DNA of 64,000 nucleotides from Streptosporangium sp. NBC_01755 (GCF_035917995.1 NZ_CP109131.1:7440001-7504000); one strand, 5' to 3'. Shown: positions 33,032 through 42,401, numbered from the stretch's first letter. Made by a program: numbers and translations. The notes: generated by a model from the letters alone, not told the origin.

Positions 33032-34883
33032 TCAGGCGGCGAAGCCGGTGATGTCGCGGTCGTGGTGGCGGTGGACGGCGATCGCCTCGATGAGGCCGTC
33101 GTCTCCGCTGACCACCCCCTGGGAGCCGGGGAGCGCCGCCGCCTCCAGCAGCGTCGCGCCCGAGCCGACCGCGCCGATGGCCTTACCGTGTTTGAAAGCC
33201 TCCCTGACGAAGTGGACGGCGTTCCCGACGGCGGACAGGGCCGCGCCGTCGGTCAGCAGGACCGCGTCGTAGAGCACCGAGGAGACCATCCCCAAAGAAC
33301 GGTCCACGCTCAGCGGTCCGGTCTGGCCCTCGTGCGGCGCCAGCACCTCGCAGATCGCTCCCCGGTCTTCGAGCGCCTGCCGCACCGGGTTCAGGGCGTC
33401 CGCGTCGCCTCCGTCGGCCGCCAGGATCGCGACCTTGCGGGTGGCGATACCGGCCGGCGGCTGGGCGGGCGGCCTGGCTCAGCGCGGGAGAGGCCAGGTC
33501 ATGACCGTCCTGGGCCGGCGGGACCGGCAGGCCCAGCCCCTGGGCCACCCGAGTGGCCAGGTCCGCGTGGACACCGGCGAGCTGGGCGAGGACGCCTTCC
33601 CTGACGGGCTTGCGCCGCACATGGCCCAGCTCGAACAGGAAGGCCGCGACGATGTGGTCGCGCTCCCAGCCCGACATGCTGTTCCAGAACATCCTGGCCT
33701 GGCCGTGGTGGTCGGCGAAGCTGGGACTGCGCTCGCGGATCTTCTGCCCGTCCACCCGTTCCTGGTAGTGGACGTAGCCGTCCCCGGCCATGGGACAGCC
33801 GCCGCTGATCGAGTTGATCGAGTAACTGGTGCGGGAGGTGTGGATGACGTCCTGGTGGTAACCGTCGCGCTGGTCGTTGTTCACCGTGACCACAGGCCGG
33901 TTGACCGGGATCTGCGCGAAGTTGGGGCCACCGAGCCTGATGAGCTGCGTGTCGAGATAGGAGAACAGCCTGGCCTGCAGCAGCGGGTCGTTGGTGAAGT
34001 CGATGCCCGGCACCACGTTGGCCACGTGGAAGGCGACCTGCTCGGTCTCGGCGAAGAAGTTGTCGGGGTTGCGGTCGAGCACCAGCGTGCCCACCGGGCG
34101 CAGCGGCACCACCTCCTCCGGGATGATCTTCGTCGCGTCCAGCAGGTCGAAGTCGAACTTGTGCTCCCGCTCCTCGGGCACGAGCTGCACGGCCAGCTCC
34201 CAGCGCGCCGGGGTACCGGCCTCGATCGTGTCCCACAGGTCACGCCGGTTGAAGTCGGGGTCGTTGCCCTGCAGGCGCAGCACCTCGTCCCACACCAGCG
34301 AGTGGGTGCCGAGCTCGGGCCGCCAGTGGAACTTGACGAACGTACCGTACCCTTCGGCGTTGACCAGCCGGAAGGTGTGCACTCCGAAGCCCTGCGTCAT
34401 CCGGTAGCTGCGCGGGATGGCCCGATCACTCATCAGCCACATGACCATGTGCAGTGTCTCCGGCTGGAGCTGGACGAAGTCCCAGAACGTGTCGTGGGCC
34501 GACTGCGCCTGCGGGATCTCGTTGTGCGGCTCGGGCTTGACCGCGTGCACGAAGTCGGGGAACTTGATGCCGTCCTGGATGAAGAAGACGGGGAAGTTGT
34601 TGCCGACCAGGTCGAAGTTGCCCTGCTCGGTGTAGAACTTGGTCGCGAAACCGCGCACGTCCCGCACCGTGTCGGCCGAGCCGCGTGAGCCCGCCACCGT
34701 GGAGAACCTGACGAACACCGGCGTCGTGAGCGAGGTGTCGCACAGAAAACGCGCCGAGGTGAACTCCTGCGGCTCTTCGCCGTTTCCTCGCTTGACATAT
34801 CCGTACTCCTGAGCGGCCGACCACTGGACAATCACCTGTTGCCCGGCCGCCGGGTGGATATACGCGCTGCTCAGCCTGGCCAC
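33032..34883 (-). pseudogene. katE: Large-subunit catalase (HPII/KatE type), frameshifted and N-terminally altered
   Basis: The haem catalase core is clear: [40 protein letters not shown] and the haem-Tyr segment [20 protein letters not shown]. The C-terminal flavodoxin-like domain ([34 protein letters not shown]) is in another frame from about 33460 down, so a one-base shift lies in the linker. The N-terminus has [16 protein letters not shown] where catalases carry the catalytic His (VHARGSAAHGYF), and nothing equivalent is found in other frames upstream. So the enzyme is probably inactive. Full HPII proteins have about 700 residues. Confidence 0.85.
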
Positions 34884-34978
34884 GGTAAGGGAATGGGCCG
34901 ATTTTCCCCGGGGAACGGCTCTGGCGGGGCGGAGGTGTCGCCCGCCGGTTCAGCGGCGGGCGAATGTCCTTCCGGCCG

Positions 34979-35431
34979 TCAGCGGGCGTGCTGGATGCGC
35001 CGTCCGGTGATCTCGCTGGGGATGATCCTGAGATAGAGCTCGCGGTCGCCGCCCGCCCAGGGCTGGACTCCCGAGGCGGATGCCTCGGCCTGCTCGTCGG
35101 CGGAGACATGGTGGGCGCCACCCCGGATGAGCACGCTCCATCCTTCGCGGGCGGTCTCGTCGATCCGATCGATCTCGAATGCGATCTTGAACTCGACGCC
35201 CCGGACGCCGGTGCGCAGGTTGCTGTCGAGGGGACCTCCGACAGCGGTGCGGACGATCACCGAGTTGTCGTGCAGTACGTAGTTGACCGGCAGGATCGTC
35301 AGTCCCGCGGGCTCTTCGAAGGCCACCCTGCCGACACCACCGGGAGCGATCAGCCGCAGGCACTCGTCGGCCTGCAGTTTCTCCAGGTGGGCGGGGGCGG
35401 GGTCGCCCGGGGTCGTCATATGTTCGGTCAT
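34979..35431 (-). CDS. Pyridoxamine-phosphate-oxidase-like split-barrel flavin protein, copy 1
   Basis: 150 aa. The fold is shown by ADECLRLIAPGGVGRVAFEE, GLTILPVNYVLHDNSVIVRT and GWSVLIRGGAHHVS, the pattern of actinobacterial PPOX proteins that bind FMN or F420. ATG 35431 has AGGAG 8 nt upstream. A paralogue lies at 52797-53216 under a DosR-box-like site. The 318-nt gap upstream, shared with the CBS/Acg operon, holds palindromes of the same kind, so stress co-regulation is likely. Confidence 0.88.
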   Translation of the reverse strand: MTEHMTTPGDPAPAHLEKLQADECLRLIAPGGVGRVAFEEPAGLTILPVNYVLHDNSVIVRTAVGGPLDSNLRTGVRGVEFKIAFEIDRIDETAREGWSVLIRGGAHHVSADEQAEASASGVQPWAGGDRELYLRIIPSEITGRRIQHAR

Positions 35432-35606
35432 CAAAATCTCCTGTGAGAACAAAACGATCAAAGGTTTGGCATCGTCGCACGCCGGGCGTCGTCAATCCGA
35501 CCGTGTACGGGCTCCGCGGGTTCTTCGGCCACCGCCCCTCTCCCCTTCCGAAGGGAAAACAGTACCCGGTGGGGCAGCGGGCCGCCTCGGGCCGAACCAC
35601 CCTCGC

Positions 35607-35621
35607 AGGGGATGTTCCCCT
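35607..35621. promoter_or_regulatory. Palindrome AGGGGA-TGT-TCCCCT in the gap before the CBS/Acg genes
   Basis: Perfect inverted repeat in the divergent gap 35432-35749. Related in base content to DosR boxes but with a 3-nt centre, so assignment is tentative. The rest of the gap contains no gene. Confidence 0.45.
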
Positions 35622-35657
35622 CAGCCGGTGTTCCACCACGGGCGGGGTACGAAGACG

Positions 35658-35671
35658 GGGCCGGAAGTCCC
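35658..35671. promoter_or_regulatory. Candidate DosR-type box GGGCCGGAAGTCCC
   Basis: Fits GGGAC-N4-GTCCC with one mismatch, 79 nt upstream of the USP remnant/CBS genes. Part of a set of similar sites in this island. Confidence 0.5.
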
Positions 35672-35749
35672 AGGTGGGCGGGTCTTTCGGCCGCTGCGGA
35701 GAACGGGGGGGAAGCGGTCTGATGGGGGGAGAGGCGCAAGGGGGAGAAG

Positions 35750-35854
35750 ATGACAGCGCAGGTAGTGGCGGGCACGGAAGGCTCACCTTCCGCATGGGCC
35801 GCCGATGAGGCCATGCCGGGTTCGATGACGTGCCACACCCGGGGTGAGGCGTGA
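35750..35854 (+). pseudogene. Universal stress protein N-terminal remnant coupled to the CBS gene
   Basis: 34 codons: MTAQVVAGTEGSPSAWAADE matches the start of USP-domain proteins (V.G.DGSxxAxxA), then the sequence becomes unrelated and stops. GGGGGAGAAG is a good ribosome site, and its TGA overlaps the next ATG (TGATG). So a degraded USP gene now acts as a translated leader that hands ribosomes to the CBS protein. Confidence 0.65.
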
Positions 35855-36360
35855 TGGACGTGCAAAACCTCACGGTGGCGCGGGTGATGAGCCGGACGCT
35901 GGTCGTCGTCGAACCCGATGAGTCCCCGCTCATGGCCTGGGAGATCATGCGTCGCGCGGGTGTCCACCACCTGCCGGTCGTCGACCGGAACGGCTGCCTG
36001 CGCGGTGTTCTCACCTGGGAGGATCTCGCCGCCCGCTGGTCCGGCGGCCCGGCCGAGCAGTCACGCGCGCGAGTCCGCTCGCTGCTGGCCGAGCACCGCT
36101 GCCCGCACACCACCCTCGACGCGCGCCTGACCGACGCGGCGGCGGCCATGATCGGCGCCGGTGTCGACGCGATCCCCGTTCTGGGGGAGTCCAACAGGCT
36201 GGTGGGCATGGTGACCTCCACCGACGTGCTGCGGGCCGTGGCCGGCCGGATCACCGAAGAGGAGGGGCCGCCGGAGCTGATGACGGGAATGTTCCGTCTG
36301 GTCCCCGTCCTGCCCCGGTCCCGCGGGGCCGACGATCCCTTTACCCGTGACGGAGGCTGA
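35854..36360 (+). CDS. Tandem CBS-domain protein (hypoxic-response-protein type)
   Basis: 168 aa made of two CBS motifs: VARVMSRTLVVVEPDESPLM and LPVVDRNGCLRGVLTWEDLA, then a second pair ending DAIPVLGESNRLVGMVTSTD VL. Stand-alone CBS pairs bind adenine nucleotides and, in mycobacteria, Hrp1 of this type belongs to the DosR regulon. ATG 35854 is supported by the TGATG overlap with the upstream mini-ORF. The Acg-like gene follows after 3 nt. Confidence 0.9.
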   Translation: MDVQNLTVARVMSRTLVVVEPDESPLMAWEIMRRAGVHHLPVVDRNGCLRGVLTWEDLAARWSGGPAEQSRARVRSLLAEHRCPHTTLDARLTDAAAAMIGAGVDAIPVLGESNRLVGMVTSTDVLRAVAGRITEEEGPPELMTGMFRLVPVLPRSRGADDPFTRDGG

Positions 36361-36363
36361 GTC

Positions 36364-37365
36364 ATGAGCGCTCACACCACCGAGGAGATCACCTCGGCGA
36401 TCCGTACGGCGGTCGGGGCCGCCGTGTGGGCACCATCGGTGCACAACACTCAACCGTGGTCCTTCTCCATCGACGGTGAGGAGATCGCTCTGCGGGCCGA
36501 CAGTGACAGGAGACTACGGCTCGGCGATCCCGAGGGCCGGGAAATGCTGATCAGTTGCGGTGCCGCCCTGATGAACGTGCGGCTCGCGCTGCGCAGGTTC
36601 GGCCGCGAACCGCAGGTGCGCGTGCTGCCCGACCCCGACCGTCCCGCTCTGCTGGCGACGGTACGGGTGGGGGCGGCCGTCGCCCCGGACGAGCACACCC
36701 GGTTGCTGCACGCCGAGATCGAACGCCGCCGCACCCACCGCGCCGGATTCACCGAGGTGCCCGTGGCGGACCGCCTCGTCGAGGCGTTCGTCTGCCAGGC
36801 GAGTGCCGAGGGGGCACGGCTGACGCCGGTCAGGTCCAAGGCCGCCGTCCGGGTGCTCGCCGCGCTCACCTGCGCCGCCGAGGACGTGCAGTCCCAGGAC
36901 CGGCTGCTCACCCTGGAGATGATCCGCTGGGCCCAGCCGCCGGGAAGCCCCCGCAAAGACGGGGTTTCGGCGCAGGGCTACCCGCGCGAGCCCAGGCGGA
37001 CCCATCCGCACTTCGCCCAGCGCGACTACACCCACGGTCACTCCTGGGGCAGCGACACCGACCAGTTCCTCTCCACATCCACCGGAACCGTGGCGGTGCT
37101 GACCACGCCGGGGGACTCCCGCGAGGACTGGGTCGCGGCGGGCCAGGCGCTGCAGCGTATCCTGCTGCACGCCTCCGCCTACGACATCAGCGCGGCCTTC
37201 CACACCCAGGCGCTGGAGATGTTCCACCTGCGGGAGTTCCTGCGGCAGGAACTGCTGTCCGGCGAGTACCCCCAGATGATCATGCGCCTGGGTTTCACCT
37301 CCGACGAGAGCGAGGGCGTCCGGCGGCCGGTCACCGATGTGCTGGAAGAACGCGGGCCGGGCTGA
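36364..37365 (+). CDS. Acg-like nitroreductase-fold protein
   Basis: 333 aa. AVWAPSVHNTQPWSFSIDGE is the diagnostic start of the Acg (Rv2032/Rv3131/Rv3127) family, followed by REMLISCGAALMNVRLALRR, ERRRTHRAGFTEVP and a second half-domain with TSTGTVAVLTTPGDSREDWV. In M. tuberculosis these proteins are strongly DosR-induced; they bind FMN in a lidded pocket and seem to sequester flavin. It directly follows the CBS gene, one transcript. Its presence supports a dormancy-type regulon here. Confidence 0.93.
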   Translation: MSAHTTEEITSAIRTAVGAAVWAPSVHNTQPWSFSIDGEEIALRADSDRRLRLGDPEGREMLISCGAALMNVRLALRRFGREPQVRVLPDPDRPALLATVRVGAAVAPDEHTRLLHAEIERRRTHRAGFTEVPVADRLVEAFVCQASAEGARLTPVRSKAAVRVLAALTCAAEDVQSQDRLLTLEMIRWAQPPGSPRKDGVSAQGYPREPRRTHPHFAQRDYTHGHSWGSDTDQFLSTSTGTVAVLTTPGDSREDWVAAGQALQRILLHASAYDISAAFHTQALEMFHLREFLRQELLSGEYPQMIMRLGFTSDESEGVRRPVTDVLEERGPG

Positions 37366-37406
37366 CCCGAAGGACAGGGGCGGACAGGCGGGGACGGCCG
37401 GCGCTC

Positions 37407-38057
37407 TCACGGCTCGATCAGGCCCGCGCGGATGGCGTACCGGGTGAGGTCGAGCCGGTCGCGCATGCCGAGTTTCTGCAGGATGTTGGCCCGGTGCCGG
37501 TCGACCGTCTTCACGCTGATGAACAGGGTCTCGGCGATCTGCTTGGCCGAGTTGCCCTCGGCGATCAGTTTGACGATCTCCTCCTCGCGCGGGGTCAGGA
37601 TGCTCTCCGGCATCGCCTCTCCCAGCCTGTCGCGCTGCAGGTAGTGCCGGATCAGGGCGGTGACGGCGCCCGGGTACAGGAACGGCTCGCCGCGCATCGC
37701 CGCCCTGCACGCCTCCAGCAGGTCGCGGTCGGCCACCGACTTCAGCACGTACCCAGAGGCCCCCGCCTTGAGCGCCTCGAAGAAGTACTGCTCGTTGTCG
37801 TACATCGACAGGATCAGCAGCCGGATGCCGGGCGCGCGCCGCGAGATCTCACGGGCCGCCTGCAGGCCGGTCATCCGCGGCATCGCGATGTCGAGGATCG
37901 CCAGGTCGACCGCCTCGGGTACGGCGGCCTCCACCGCCTCGGCGCCGTTGGCCGCCTCGGCCACCACGATGAGGTCGGGCTCGGCGTCCAGGATCAGCCG
38001 CAGCCCGCGGCGGACCAGGGCGTGGTCGTCGGCCAGCAGGATCCTCGTGGGGTTCAT
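37407..38057 (-). CDS. NarL/FixJ-family response regulator
   Basis: 216 aa. Receiver domain with acidic pair D10/D11 and phospho-acceptor D56 in DLAILDIAMP; C-terminal LuxR-type helix-turn-helix LTPREEEIVKLIAEGNSAKQ and SVKTVDRHRANILQKLGMRD. The ATG overlaps the kinase stop by 4 nt, so sensor and regulator are made together. Distinct from the DosR-like regulator at 44259. The target genes are unknown; the adjacent KhtT-like/CBS/antiporter operon is a candidate. Confidence 0.95.
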   Translation of the reverse strand: MNPTRILLADDHALVRRGLRLILDAEPDLIVVAEAANGAEAVEAAVPEAVDLAILDIAMPRMTGLQAAREISRRAPGIRLLILSMYDNEQYFFEALKAGASGYVLKSVADRDLLEACRAAMRGEPFLYPGAVTALIRHYLQRDRLGEAMPESILTPREEEIVKLIAEGNSAKQIAETLFISVKTVDRHRANILQKLGMRDRLDLTRYAIRAGLIEP

Positions 38058-39055
38058 CGGCTTCCCTGCCTGTTCTCGGCCGGTACGGTGAGCCGGACGT
38101 CGGTGCCGCCGCCCTGCGGAGAGGTCACGCTCAGGCGGGCGCCGATGAGCATGGCGCGCTCGCGCATCCCGCGGATCCCAGCCCCGTCCTGACGCACGCC
38201 ACCGCGGCCGTTGTCGGTGATGCGCAACTCCAGGCCGCTGGGCTCCGCTGTCAGGGCCAGTTCGACCCGGGAGGCGCAGGCGTGCCTGGCCGCGTTGGTC
38301 AGGCCCTCCTGGGCGATGCGGTAAAGGACCAGCTCGACGTCCTCGCTCAGCGAGGGCAGGTCTGGATCGACCCTGCGGGTCACGGGAACGCCGCTGCTCT
38401 GGGAGAAGTCGCTGCTCAGCGCGCTGAGGGCGCTCTGCAGGCCAAGGTCCTCCAGTACTCCTGGACGCAGGCGGCGGGCGACCTGCCCCACCTCGTCCAG
38501 GCTCGCGCGGACGCTCTCCTGCACCCCGCGCAACTCCTCGCGTAGATCGTCGGGTGCGCGGTCGGCGGCGTGTTTGAGGCTCAGCAGGACCACGGTGAGG
38601 CTCTGGCCGATCTCGTCGTGCAACTCGCGGGCGATGCGCCGTCGCTCGCCTTCCTGCGCGGCCAGGGCGTGGGCGCTGCTGGCGCTGTGCTCGGCCTCCA
38701 GCCGGTCCAGCATCGCGTTGAACGTGTCGATCAGGTGGGTCAGGTCGCCGTTGCCGTTGCTGGGCAGCCGGTCCAGCGGATGCAGCAGGTTCACCCGCTG
38801 CATCAGGGTCGTGAGCGCGTCGAGCGGGGCCAGGCTGGTGCGCAGGAGCAGCGCGTTGGCGGCCAGTATCAGCGCCAGGCCGACCGTCAGCACCGGGATC
38901 TCGGTCAGCAGCACCGGCGAGGACACGGTGGCGGGGGAGAGGGCGAGCACCAGCGTGCCGACCGTGAAGACCAGCCCGTTGATCGCGAACAGGCGTTTGA
39001 ACAGGATGCGCACCGGACTGCGCGCTCCTGCCGTCTTGTCGGGGCGCTCGCTCAT
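38054..39055 (-). CDS. Membrane sensor histidine kinase (HisKA_3, NarX/LiaS-like)
   Basis: 333 aa. Two membrane helices (about residues 22-42 and 48-70) with almost no extracytoplasmic loop, a HAMP-like linker, phospho-acceptor His146 in RRRIARELHDEIGQSL, and a HATPase domain with DNGRGG and GIRGMRERAMLIGA. The tiny loop suggests it senses a membrane or internal signal. ATG 39055 has GGGAGG 9 nt upstream; ATG 39091 is an alternative. Upstream gene of the two-gene kinase/regulator operon. Confidence 0.92.
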   Translation of the reverse strand: MSERPDKTAGARSPVRILFKRLFAINGLVFTVGTLVLALSPATVSSPVLLTEIPVLTVGLALILAANALLLRTSLAPLDALTTLMQRVNLLHPLDRLPSNGNGDLTHLIDTFNAMLDRLEAEHSASSAHALAAQEGERRRIARELHDEIGQSLTVVLLSLKHAADRAPDDLREELRGVQESVRASLDEVGQVARRLRPGVLEDLGLQSALSALSSDFSQSSGVPVTRRVDPDLPSLSEDVELVLYRIAQEGLTNAARHACASRVELALTAEPSGLELRITDNGRGGVRQDGAGIRGMRERAMLIGARLSVTSPQGGGTDVRLTVPAENRQGSR

Positions 39056-39306
39056 CTCATCAGCCTCCCGGTCGCCGAACGGCCTGTCCATGGGGGGCGT
39101 CTCCCATCTTTCCGCGTCGCTTCTGCATGTTCCACCCCTGATCAGATGGGTGCCGGCCCCGATGGTGGCAGGGGGACGGCGCCGATGGGATGGAGGGGCG
39201 GCGGACACCAACAGGGGCGAGGTGCGACTCCAGGAGGACCTGATCCGCCGGGCGGAACGCCTCGCCTCGTGACCGCGGCTTCGAGTGGAAGGGAGTGACC
39301 ACCGAT

Positions 39307-39573
39307 ATGAACATCACACGTACGACCGTGCCCGGTGAAGGGGTCCTGTTCCACTTCGCCACCCGAGACGGCCAGAACCTGGCGGTCCTGGTGGACAGGA
39401 ACGGATCCCGGCGGATCTTGGTGTACGGCGGGGGCGACGAGCCCTCGCAGGCCATCCACCTGGCGCAGGACGAGGCCGATCAGGTCGCCCAGGTCCTGCA
39501 CAGCCGGTCGGTGGACGACAGGCTCGCCACCCTCGAACAGCGGCTGGCCGAGATCACCGGAGGCGCACGGTGA
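39307..39573 (+). CDS. KhtT-N/TrkA-C-associated regulatory protein, antiporter subunit
   Basis: 88 aa. [20 protein letters not shown] and [20 protein letters not shown] resemble the N-terminal domain of KhtT-type regulatory subunits of cation/proton antiporters; the nucleotide-binding RCK_C domain is missing and replaced by a short coiled tail ([11 protein letters not shown]). It is the first gene of a three-gene set with a CBS protein and an ArsB/NhaD-like carrier, so a role in gating that carrier is likely. ATG 39307 with GGAAGGGAG upstream. Confidence 0.8.
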   Translation: MNITRTTVPGEGVLFHFATRDGQNLAVLVDRNGSRRILVYGGGDEPSQAIHLAQDEADQVAQVLHSRSVDDRLATLEQRLAEITGGAR

Positions 39574-39617
39574 GCACACCACCCGCCGTGCGCCATCTCA
39601 CCCGACAGGAAGGTGCC

Positions 39618-40079
39618 ATGCAAGCGCGCGACATCGCGGTGAGCCTTCCGACGGTCACCACGAGTGACTCCGTCGCGAAGGCGGTACGGGTCATGGTGAT
39701 AGGTCGCCTGCCCGGACTCATCATCGTGGACGACCGCTCGCGGCCCAAGCTGGTACTTCCGGGCACCCAGGTGCTGCGGCTGGCCGTGCCCGGCTCCTAC
39801 CAGGAGGATCCCGCGCTGGCCAGGACCATCGACGAGGCCTACGCGGACCGGTTCTGGCAGGACCTGGGCAATCGCACGGTCGGTGACTGCCTGCCGCGCG
39901 AGCACGCCAGGCCGGTGACCGTCCCGGTGGACGCGAACCTGCTTGAGGTGGCCGCGCTGATGGCCAGGATACGCAGTCCGATCGTGGCCGTGGTGGAACG
40001 GGACGGCTCGCTGGCAGGGGCGATCACCCTGGAGCGGCTCCTCACCAGCCTGGCCGTCTTCGGCCTCGGTGAGTCTTGA
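39618..40079 (+). CDS. CBS-domain protein of the antiporter operon
   Basis: 153 aa with two diverged CBS motifs ([20 protein letters not shown], then [19 protein letters not shown]; second around [20 protein letters not shown] and [20 protein letters not shown]). It probably senses adenine nucleotides and gates the carrier encoded next. ATG 39618 is preferred because AGGAAGG lies 5 nt upstream; a GTG at 39570 overlapping the previous stop is possible. TTGA overlap with the next gene. Confidence 0.85.
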   Translation: MQARDIAVSLPTVTTSDSVAKAVRVMVIGRLPGLIIVDDRSRPKLVLPGTQVLRLAVPGSYQEDPALARTIDEAYADRFWQDLGNRTVGDCLPREHARPVTVPVDANLLEVAALMARIRSPIVAVVERDGSLAGAITLERLLTSLAVFGLGES

Positions 40080-41362
40080 GCGCGCTGCTCGCCCTAGGGA
40101 TCTTCCTCGTCGCGTTCTTCTTCATCGCCACCGAAAAGGTGGACAAGGTCAAGGTGGTCCTTGTCGCCGCGGGCGCGATGGCGGTTCTGGGGCTGATACC
40201 GGGCTCCGAGGTGTTCTTCTCCGAGCACGAGGGCATCGACTGGAACGTCATCTTCCTGCTACTCGGGATGATGGTCATCGTAGGGATCGTCAAGCAGACG
40301 GGGATCTTCGACTACCTGGCCATCTGGGCGGCGAAGCGTTCCAAAGGCGATCCCTACCGGCTCATGGTCATGCTGATGGTGATCACCGCCGTCGCCTCGC
40401 CCTTCCTTGACAACGTCACCACCATCATGCTGGTGGCGCCGGTCACGGTGGTCGTGTGCGACCGGCTGCGGATTCCGGCCCAGCCGTACCTGATCGCGGA
40501 GGTGCTGGCCTCCAACATCGGCGGCGCGGCGACCCTCATCGGGGACCCGCCCAACATCATCATCGGCAGCAGGGCGGGGCTGACGTTCAACGACTTCCTG
40601 GTGCACATGGCGCCCGTCGTGGTCGTCATCTTCGTCGCCTTCGTGCTGCTGACCAGGGTGCTGTTCAAAGGGTCCTTCCAGTACAACCCCGAGCGCGTCG
40701 CCGCGGTGATGGCGCTGCAGGAGCGGCGGGCGATCACCGACCCCAAGCTGCTCGTACGGTGCCTGGCGGTGCTCGCCGCGGTGGTGGCCGGGTTCGGGCT
40801 GCACGCGGTGCTGCACATCGAGCCGTCCATCGTGGCGCTTGTGGGGGCGGGAGTGATGCTCCTGCTGTCGCGGATCTCGGTCTCCGAGGTGCTGGCGGAA
40901 GTCGAGTGGCCGACGCTGGTGTTCTTCATGGGACTGTTCGTGATGGTCGCGGGTCTGGTCGAGACCGGCGTGATCGCGACGGTGGGGACGTGGGCGATCG
41001 AGGCGGTCGGCGACGACTACTTCCTCGCGGCGACATCGCTGCTGTTCGGCTCCAGCGTGCTGGGGGCGTTCTTCGACAACATCCCGTATGTCGCGACGAT
41101 GGCGCCGGTCGTCGAGGGGATCGTGGCGCAGGCCCCCGACGCGGCGACCGGACAGGCGCTGTGGTGGGCGTTCGCGCTGGGCGCCGACTTCGGTGGCAAC
41201 GGTACGGCGGTGGCGGCCAGCGCGAACGTGGTCGCGATCGGGATCGCGGCGCGGACGGGTCACCCGATCAGTTTCTGGCAGTTCACCAGGTACGGAATCG
41301 TGGTGACGGTGCTGAGCACGCTCATGGCCTGGGCGTACGTCTGGCTGCGCTACTTCATGTGA
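40076..41362 (+). CDS. ArsB/NhaD-superfamily cation or anion transporter
   Basis: 428 aa, 11-12 membrane helices. The ion-transporter superfamily signatures are [20 protein letters not shown] in the first half and [20 protein letters not shown] plus [20 protein letters not shown] in the second, as in ArsB, NhaD and P-protein relatives; both repeat hairpins are intact, including the [10 protein letters not shown] loop. With KhtT-like and CBS partners a regulated Na+/H+ or K+/H+ antiporter is the best guess; arsenite export lacks support since no ars genes are near. TTG start overlaps the previous stop (TTGA). Confidence 0.9.
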   Translation: MSALLALGIFLVAFFFIATEKVDKVKVVLVAAGAMAVLGLIPGSEVFFSEHEGIDWNVIFLLLGMMVIVGIVKQTGIFDYLAIWAAKRSKGDPYRLMVMLMVITAVASPFLDNVTTIMLVAPVTVVVCDRLRIPAQPYLIAEVLASNIGGAATLIGDPPNIIIGSRAGLTFNDFLVHMAPVVVVIFVAFVLLTRVLFKGSFQYNPERVAAVMALQERRAITDPKLLVRCLAVLAAVVAGFGLHAVLHIEPSIVALVGAGVMLLLSRISVSEVLAEVEWPTLVFFMGLFVMVAGLVETGVIATVGTWAIEAVGDDYFLAATSLLFGSSVLGAFFDNIPYVATMAPVVEGIVAQAPDAATGQALWWAFALGADFGGNGTAVAASANVVAIGIAARTGHPISFWQFTRYGIVVTVLSTLMAWAYVWLRYFM

Positions 41363-41410
41363 CCGAGGTGAGAGTGCCGCCGCGTTCGAACCGGCGAGCG
41401 TCGGCTGAAC

Positions 41411-41457
41411 GGCACCCCGGCCGGGGGAGACAGCTGTGTTCTCCTGGCCGGGGTGCC
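41411..41457. terminator. Bidirectional hairpin between transporter and USP genes
   Basis: Arms GGCACCCCGGCC (41411-41422) and GGCCGGGGTGCC (41446-41457) are perfect, and the inner GGAGA/TCTCC extend the stem. Located between convergent stops. Confidence 0.8.
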
Positions 41458-41485
41458 GGCCGGCAGGACGGTGCGGAGCGAGGGC

Positions 41486-42361
41486 TCAGGCCCGGCGCAC
41501 GTGCGAAGAAGGGCGCGGGACGACGGCCACGGGCGTGTGGGCGTGGGGGAGCAGGCCGTGCACCGTCGATCCGAGAATCCTCATCGGGCCGGGGGCGCCC
41601 ACGACGACCAGTTCGGCGGAGACAGAGGCGTCGATGAGCGCTCTGGCCGGATGCTCGTGCACCACCTGCTCGACGAGGGGCACGTCGGGGAACCTCTCCC
41701 GCCAGCCGCCGATGGACTCGGCCAGCAGACGCGCCTCCTCCTGACCGACGGCTTCGACGTCGAAGACGAGCGGTTGCATGTCGCCGGGTGCCCTGAGGGC
41801 CGGATGGGTCCAGGCGTGCACCGTCCGCAGGGGCAGGCCGCGCAGCGTGGCCTCGCGGAAGGCGAACTCCAGGATGTGCTCCTGGCCGGGGTGTCCGGTG
41901 ACGCCGGCGACGATCTCAGTGCCGTGCTCGGTGCGGGGTTCGCCCACGACCACCACCGGGCAGGGGGATCGGTCGGCGAGGGTACGGCTGACCGAGCCCA
42001 GCAGCAGCCCGGCGAATCCGCCGAGACCCCGGCTGCCGACAACGATCATTTGTGCGGTCTCGGCCGCGGCGATGATCGCCTCCGCGGTGGCGCCGTCGGC
42101 GATCTCGGTGCTGACCGTCACGGTGGGGGCGTCGGCATGGGCCTGCTCGGAGGCCTGGCGCAGTAGTTTCCGGGAGGCGGACTCCGCCGACGGCCCCCAG
42201 TGGGCAGGCTGCGGGACGAGAGGGACGTCGTAGGCCCAGCGGAGAGTGACGTGCACGATGTGCAGCGGCGCGTTCCGTAAGGCGGCCTCCCGCGCGGCCC
42301 AGGCCACGGCCCGGAGTGAGGAGGCCGAGCCGTCGACGCCGACGACGATGGGCTCTGTCAT
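41486..42361 (-). CDS. Tandem universal stress protein, copy 1
   Basis: 291 aa, two USP domains. Domain 1 starts IVVGVDGSASSLRAVAWAAR and has a complete ATP loop [20 protein letters not shown]; domain 2 ends VVGAPGPMRILGSTVHGLLP, a degenerate loop that probably cannot bind ATP. DosR-regulated mycobacterial USPs have the same two-domain, ATP-binding build and slow growth. ATG 42361 with AAGGTGG upstream. It is divergent from the GAF kinase gene, and two DosR-box-like sites lie in the gap. Confidence 0.93.
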   Translation of the reverse strand: MTEPIVVGVDGSASSLRAVAWAAREAALRNAPLHIVHVTLRWAYDVPLVPQPAHWGPSAESASRKLLRQASEQAHADAPTVTVSTEIADGATAEAIIAAAETAQMIVVGSRGLGGFAGLLLGSVSRTLADRSPCPVVVVGEPRTEHGTEIVAGVTGHPGQEHILEFAFREATLRGLPLRTVHAWTHPALRAPGDMQPLVFDVEAVGQEEARLLAESIGGWRERFPDVPLVEQVVHEHPARALIDASVSAELVVVGAPGPMRILGSTVHGLLPHAHTPVAVVPRPSSHVRRA

Positions 42362-42373
42362 GGTCACCACCTT

Positions 42374-42387
42374 GGGACTGGAGTCGG
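42374..42387. promoter_or_regulatory. Candidate DosR-type box GGGACTGGAGTCGG
   Basis: Preceded by TT and centred on ACTGGAGT, close to the mycobacterial GGGACTWWAGTCCC core with mismatches in the last half. Lies 13 nt upstream of the USP start and in the divergent USP/kinase gap. Confidence 0.5.
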
Positions 42388-42401
42388 GCCGAGCCCGTAT
42401 G

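Noticed and set aside
34895-34908. GGGCCGATTTTCCC upstream of the catalase as another DosR box
   Set aside because: Only one half fits and the centre is asymmetric; too weak to list as a site.
35443-35808. 121-codon plus-strand ORF in the gap before the CBS gene
   Set aside because: Shadow-like Arg/Gly composition, no ribosome site, and it spans the palindromic regulatory sites.
40076-41362. Arsenite exporter ArsB
   Set aside because: Superfamily match only; the partners are KhtT-like and CBS proteins and no arsR, arsC or similar gene is present.
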